From assembly GCA_024699855.1 (NCBI GenBank), contig JAMPIQ010000003.1:6696001-6760000 (forward strand): a stretch of 64,000 bases of DNA, read 5' to 3'. The notes under the pieces were generated by a model. That model was not told the origin of the DNA. It worked only from the letters and a program-made list of their open reading frames with translations, and did not search any database. This DNA comes from Aphelenchoides besseyi. Lineage: Eukaryota > Nematoda > Chromadorea > Rhabditida > Aphelenchoididae. A program made the translations under genes and the position numbers. Within the stretch, counting starts at the first letter, position 1; every line of letters begins with the position of its first letter. Shown here piece by piece: positions 59,884-64,000 of this stretch.

Positions 59884-60152
59884 TTGGTGAGTGCTTTCTA
59901 AAGTATTCAAGTACCCTTACACTGTTCCAGCCTCACAAGTCGATCGTATATTTCAGTTCAACATCTATTTATTCAATAAATTTGAATACAATTACGCATT
60001 TATTTTGAACAGCATGCGGCTGCAAGGTTGGAAGCAGCAGTTGCTTCTACCAGGGTTGCTCCTGCATCTATTGGTAAGGATGCGACCAGGACGGCGCAGG
60101 CCGAGGCCGCTGGTGGGCACTCGATCCACCAAGTCCACGAGTGTCCAACTGC
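59884..60152. other. 3' flank of four-helix gene and GC-rich filler
   Basis: From about 60012 to 60152 the sequence is clearly richer in G and C than its surroundings (clusters such as GACGGCGCAGGCCGAGG) and ends abruptly at the duplication boundary at 60153. One frame is open through the block, but I recognise no protein. Confidence 0.6.
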
Positions 60153-60672
60153 CAAATGGAAGTATATGATAGGATTCAACGTTTAGAGTTTCTTCTCAGT
60201 GAAAAGGTTCCGTTTTCTACCGAGTTTCTTCAGCAACTGTAATTCGATTGTACATCAACGGTTGTTCGATCGCTTTCTGATTTAAACTGTTTTGGTGTAC
60301 GTATTGGAGAATAAACTCAACTGTTCAAATTTTTGGGCTACTTCCACAAACAAGTGAATCAACAGTTTAACGAGTTGACGGCCGATGTTAAAAGACTTTT
60401 TTGAATAATAAACCAGATGGTTATGTCGACTCAAAGTCCCGGAAACTGTTCGTTTGCCATTTCGTTGATTTGTAGACCTTGAACGTCTTCTTGAGTTAAT
60501 GAAGGACTATTTTAGTTAGACTTTTCCCCACTCATTTGCAACGGAATCTTTCGACTAATCAGTTTCTTATCAATTAGTTTCCTTTTCAAACATTTCGATG
60601 GAGCTCCTCAACAAATAAACGTTCGAATTTGGCGTTCTTTCCATTAAGACGATTAGTTTGGGACAAACTGCA
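60153..60672 (+). repeat. duplication copy A'
   Basis: Near-identical copy of 56451-56970, including the end of the coiled-coil coding region, here without its gene. The flank on its left is unrelated to that of A. Confidence 0.95.
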
Positions 60673-61563
60673 AATTCCCTTTGATTTGGTAATTGATTTG
60701 CGTCTGTGCTGGTGACACGAATTTCCAAATTCTGAGCTCACTGAATGCTTTTTGGTCGAAGCCCACGGACCGTTGGCCATCTTACGAAATCTGCGGCCAT
60801 TGGAGCGCACGTGGATGTCGGAGCAAAACGAACGTCAACTCGCTTGTTTGTGTCGAATGGCAATTTCTTTCTCGGCAACATTTCCTTTTCATCGTCAATG
60901 GCCAATTGAACGGAGATGAATCGAGCGGTGTTTATCTTGATTATTAGACCTTGTTTACTTTTCTTTGTTTGCACATTTTCTGGAAAAATTTCTGCGAACA
61001 AAAACAACTTATTTGTTCGTCACTGCTGAAGACGATGGCAGTCCGATTTTCGTTCGTTTGAGCTGCGAACAGACGCGCAGCAGCAGCAGCTCCGACTGCT
61101 GCCCATCATTTCGTTGTCCATTCGCCGATTTTTGTTCAGTCGGAATCTTCGACTGCAGAGTTCGGAGGTGTGCTTTGAACAACAACCTTCTTAGTCGATG
61201 GGCTTTTTAACAGAGATGGTGGAAGTTTTAGATGTGTGACTTATCAGCATGCTTCCAATCAATTATCCTGTCAATGCATTTGTTGCATCGATCATTTTCA
61301 TACGAGTTTTGCAGAATTAACGATAATTCTCGTGTTTAACTGCAGCAAATGAATTTCCATTAACCAGAAATTGCAATTTCCGTTTTCTCCAACCGCAACC
61401 GTTTATTGAGATCATTCGTTCGGAAAGGAGACGACAATCGAAGTGGTCGTTCAGCATTTGGAACGAATGTTCGTTGAACGGCCACACTTCCCGCTTTTTG
61501 GCTTTCGAACGACGTGGTTGATTGATCGAAATGCCGAAGTGTGGAGAAGAACCTCCGAACGAA
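60673..61563. other. 891-bp segment present only in one duplication copy
   Basis: Lies between A' and B' and is missing between A and B. No ORF with a domain is seen, and no target duplication or terminal repeats flank it, which favours a deletion in the first copy over an insertion in the second. Composition resembles the other long gene-free blocks. Confidence 0.8.
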
Positions 61564-62040
61564 ATCCTGCTGTTTGTCAGAATTCTACAAACACTCGCTT
61601 TTCCATGCATTTGCCTGAGATTTATCCACGGCGGCAGTTCATGTTTACCTCTCATTCAACACCGCAGTGGGTGGCAGTTTTTGACGAGCAGTCGGATCGC
61701 TCGAATTTGATACGCCCATCCGCGCATTGATCGTCGAAGTTGGGTTTGTTTGGAAGACTGTGGAGCTGTTCAATCGCACTACTCGATTGACCTTTTGGGG
61801 TTGAGCGGCGATGTTTTCGTCGCGTTTGTTTGCCGATGAGAAGGTCCGAGACGACCTTTCGCGTTTTGACGTGAAATTTTTATGATCGCGATAGTCATTT
61901 CGATGCTAATTTACTAATTTCGTTTACTTTCAGTTGTCCAAATGACCGAACCAATACCCGTAACGACGTCTTCGGATAAAACTCCAGTGACTCTCGTCTC
62001 CGAAGGCGCGGATCCCAACAAACCGCTCTTGGATCCGAAA
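61564..62040 (+). repeat. duplication copy B'
   Basis: Copy of 56970-57446 that continues into the intact first exon of the transporter gene. This side is probably the original locus, because the coding frame goes on past the breakpoint. Confidence 0.95.
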
Positions 62041-64000
62041 GTTGCGACTGAGACGCTGAATCCGTCGACTGATCGCACTCACCCGGAGGTATATTTTGAA
62101 ACGCATTGACCCAATTGCACCGTATTTTGATCACGAAATAGCGGCTGTTTATACGGGATTGTCGCTAATCTCAAAACACGTCAATTCACACGGGTTGGGA
62201 AAATAAAATGTGTGGTCAAAAATCGAAACCACCGGACATTAACATTTCGACCATCATATCAAACGGTCTGTATTCAAAAATGGGAAGACCGAGCCAAGAA
62301 CATTTATGGGAGTTGGATGGTCAGGTAATGAGAATTGGGAAGAAACTTACTGATTATATCTAATCAGTTTGTTGTTAAATATGAAGCTTATAACATTTCT
62401 TTTCTTCCATGGGTCATTTCTGGGAACTCTTCCGCACCTTTTTTCCATTAAAAACAGCCGCCCGTTCTTTTGCTCGAAACCACGTGTTGAATAAACAAGA
62501 GGTAGAGAGTAGTTCCATAGGTCGCTGCTGCTTTTTGGTGATCTACGAACGGCATTTTATTTTGAGTCAAAAGATCACTTTAATTCATTTGGGTTTCAAT
62601 TACTCCTTGATCCTATCCACCATGTTGAACCAAAGCAACTCCGATGATAACTCCAACAGTCAGAGAACTCGGGCGCGTAGTCGAAACAACCAACTAGCAG
62701 CCGAAACAACACCGCTGATTCAAAGCCAACGAAAAGAACCTCCGGTATTCTAATCACGTCAATTTCGTCTAGTGTTCGAAAACTAACCTATTTTTTGAAG
62801 AACAGTGAAACATTAGTATTCCAAAAGTTGCATTTATTGTTAACAACTTCAGATGCTTTTCAAGTCCAAGTATTTCAGGGTCGTTTAACCGCCGCTCTCT
62901 TGTTCGCCGTCTTTGCTTCAACGATCGGATCGTCTTTTCAATTCGGCTACCACATTGGTTGTGTCAACAATCCGAGCGGGGTATTTCGTAGCAGATGAAC
63001 AGGAAGTACTAAGGTTCTTTTAGTTGATCCAATCATGGTACAATGAATCGAATGTTCACTTGCACAATCGAACGTTGTCGGTTGATGATGCACAACGTTA
63101 TTGGTATGTAAATTACAAGCTAAAATCTTCAATATGAACATGTTTAGGTCAATTTCGGTTAGTATTTTCGCTGTTGGTGGAATGATTGGCGGTCTTCTCA
63201 ATGGATGGTAAATGTTTCGAATTGACGGTCTATCAAGATTGTTTTTAAGGTTTGCTGATCGTTTTGGTCGAAAAGGATCGTTGCTTTTTAACAACATTAT
63301 TCTGCTTATTGCCACCGCGTTGATGTCATTGGCAAAGCCGTTTGGCGTTTGGTACATGATTCCGGTTGGTCGTTTTATTGTTGGATTGGCATGTGGTCTT
63401 GCATCCGGTTTGGTTCCGATGTACTTGACCGAAATCTCACCAAGCAATTATCGTGGTACACTTGGATCTGTTCATCAACTTTTGGTCACGATTTCGATTC
63501 TGTTTGGACAAGTTCTTGGGCTGCCTTTCATTTTTGGCACTGAAAAACTTTGGCCGTTCATTTTTGGTTTGTTGATTTGAACCCGAATTTCTTTTACAGT
63601 CTCATTTTTAGCATTCAGCGTTCTTCCGAGTGTTATTCAACTCGGTACTTTGATCTTGTGTCCTGAATCGCCCAAACACAATTTGATCAATCGTAATAAC
63701 GCAGATCAAGCGGAAAAGGATTTGAAGAAACTGCGTGGAGAATCCAATGTGTCTGCCGAATTGGACATCATCAACGAAGAAGTTCAAGCTGCTCGTTCGC
63801 AACCGAAAGTTACTTTTGCTGATATGTTCCGTGGATCTTTGCGCTGGCCACTCTTTATTGCTGTTATGATGATGTTTTCGCAACAATTCTCTGGCATCAA
63901 TGCAGCAATGTTCTACTCCACTGAAATCTTCAAGAGCGCTGGATTGACTCCTGACAAGGCGACATTGGCAACTATTGGAATGGGTTGTGTTAATGTGCTT
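61942..64000 (+). CDS. facilitative sugar transporter (GLUT/SLC2A, class I), 3' end outside window
   Basis: First exon MTEPIPVTTSSDKTPV ... TDRTHPE, then exons from about 62880: GRLTAALLFAVFAS (helix 1), FQFGYHIGCVN, ISIFAVGGMIGGLL (helix 2), RFGRKGSLLFNN (the RxGRK motif), PVGRFIVGLACGL, YLTEISPSNYRGTLGSVHQL, PESPK, and QQFSGINAAMFY. These match the twelve-helix GLUT family, nearest to GLUT1-4-like fgt-1 of C. elegans. It moves glucose across the plasma membrane down its gradient. A second possible first exon (MLNQSNSDDNSNSQRTR, 62622-62745) ends in a donor that would splice to the same acceptor. The window ends around helix 8 (MGCVNVL). Confidence 0.9.
62622..62745 (+). CDS. alternative first exon of the GLUT gene
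   Basis: ATG at 62622 opens MLNQSNSDDNSNSQRTR and ends QSQRKEPP at a GTATTC donor. The phase matches that of exon 61942 at the common acceptor near 62879. It would give a Ser/Asn/Arg-rich cytosolic N-terminus instead of the MTEPIP one. Whether it has its own promoter cannot be seen. Confidence 0.55.

Noticed and set aside
60673..61563. The 891-bp segment as a mobile element inserted in one copy
   Set aside because: No terminal inverted repeats or target duplication at either edge. Loss from the other copy is simpler.

Overview
The window is eukaryotic and almost certainly from a nematode, though not one I can name. Nearly all introns are 36-50 nt, with GTAAGT-like donors and TTTTAG/TTTCAG acceptors, and genes lie a few hundred bases apart on both strands. 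Several gene types point to nematodes: an SRE-like seven-helix chemoreceptor, a short SH2-tyrosine kinase, a mut-7 exonuclease with Mut7-C domain, a divergent hsp-16-style small heat-shock pair, and acceptor-like TTTTCAG motifs just before start codons that suggest spliced-leader trans-splicing. I built the gene models by joining exons by eye, so exon edges are inferences.

Layout. 1-5 kb: a small membrane protein with a basic tail, an unknown acidic protein and an SH2-tyrosine kinase, all minus. 5.4-9.3 kb: an adhesion GPCR (minus). 9.3-17.1 kb: a 7.8-kb block with no gene I can support. 17.1-24.2 kb: phosducin-like protein, Sec20/BNIP1 SNARE, mitochondrial alanyl-tRNA synthetase, a selenoprotein-S-like/glutaredoxin fusion, a Lys/Ser-rich membrane protein, and an HTH_48 (Mos1-type helix-turn-helix) protein. 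24.5-31.1 kb: a second, divergent HTH_48 protein, a basic protein, the small heat-shock pair, a myristoylatable SH2 adaptor and another Lys/Ser-rich membrane protein. 32-35 kb: chemoreceptor and MARCH-type E3. 35.4-42 kb: mut-7, tRNA-Pro(UGG) and a domesticated hAT transposase. 42.1-45.4 kb: a tight plus-strand run of MRPL27, lin-7 and an ISCA2-TTC19 fusion. 45.4-49.3 kb: a second gene-free block. 49.3-54.6 kb: SLC3 heavy chain, UBP zinc finger, SDS22, SMIM20/MITRAC7. 55-64 kb: a coiled-coil gene, a segmental duplication enclosing a four-helix membrane gene that carries a decayed Tc1 element in an intron, and a GLUT-type sugar transporter cut by the window end.

The most unusual content is two apparent gene fusions. 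One joins the membrane anchor and helix of selenoprotein S/VIMP to a CPYS glutaredoxin. The other joins the Fe-S protein ISCA2 to the complex III factor TTC19 in one reading frame. Also notable are the precise breakpoints of the 56.4-62.0 kb duplication, a cadherin-FN3-EGF-HormR-GAIN-7TM receptor architecture, a family-like set of one-helix Lys/Ser-rich proteins, and a domesticated hAT gene beside the small-RNA exonuclease gene mut-7.
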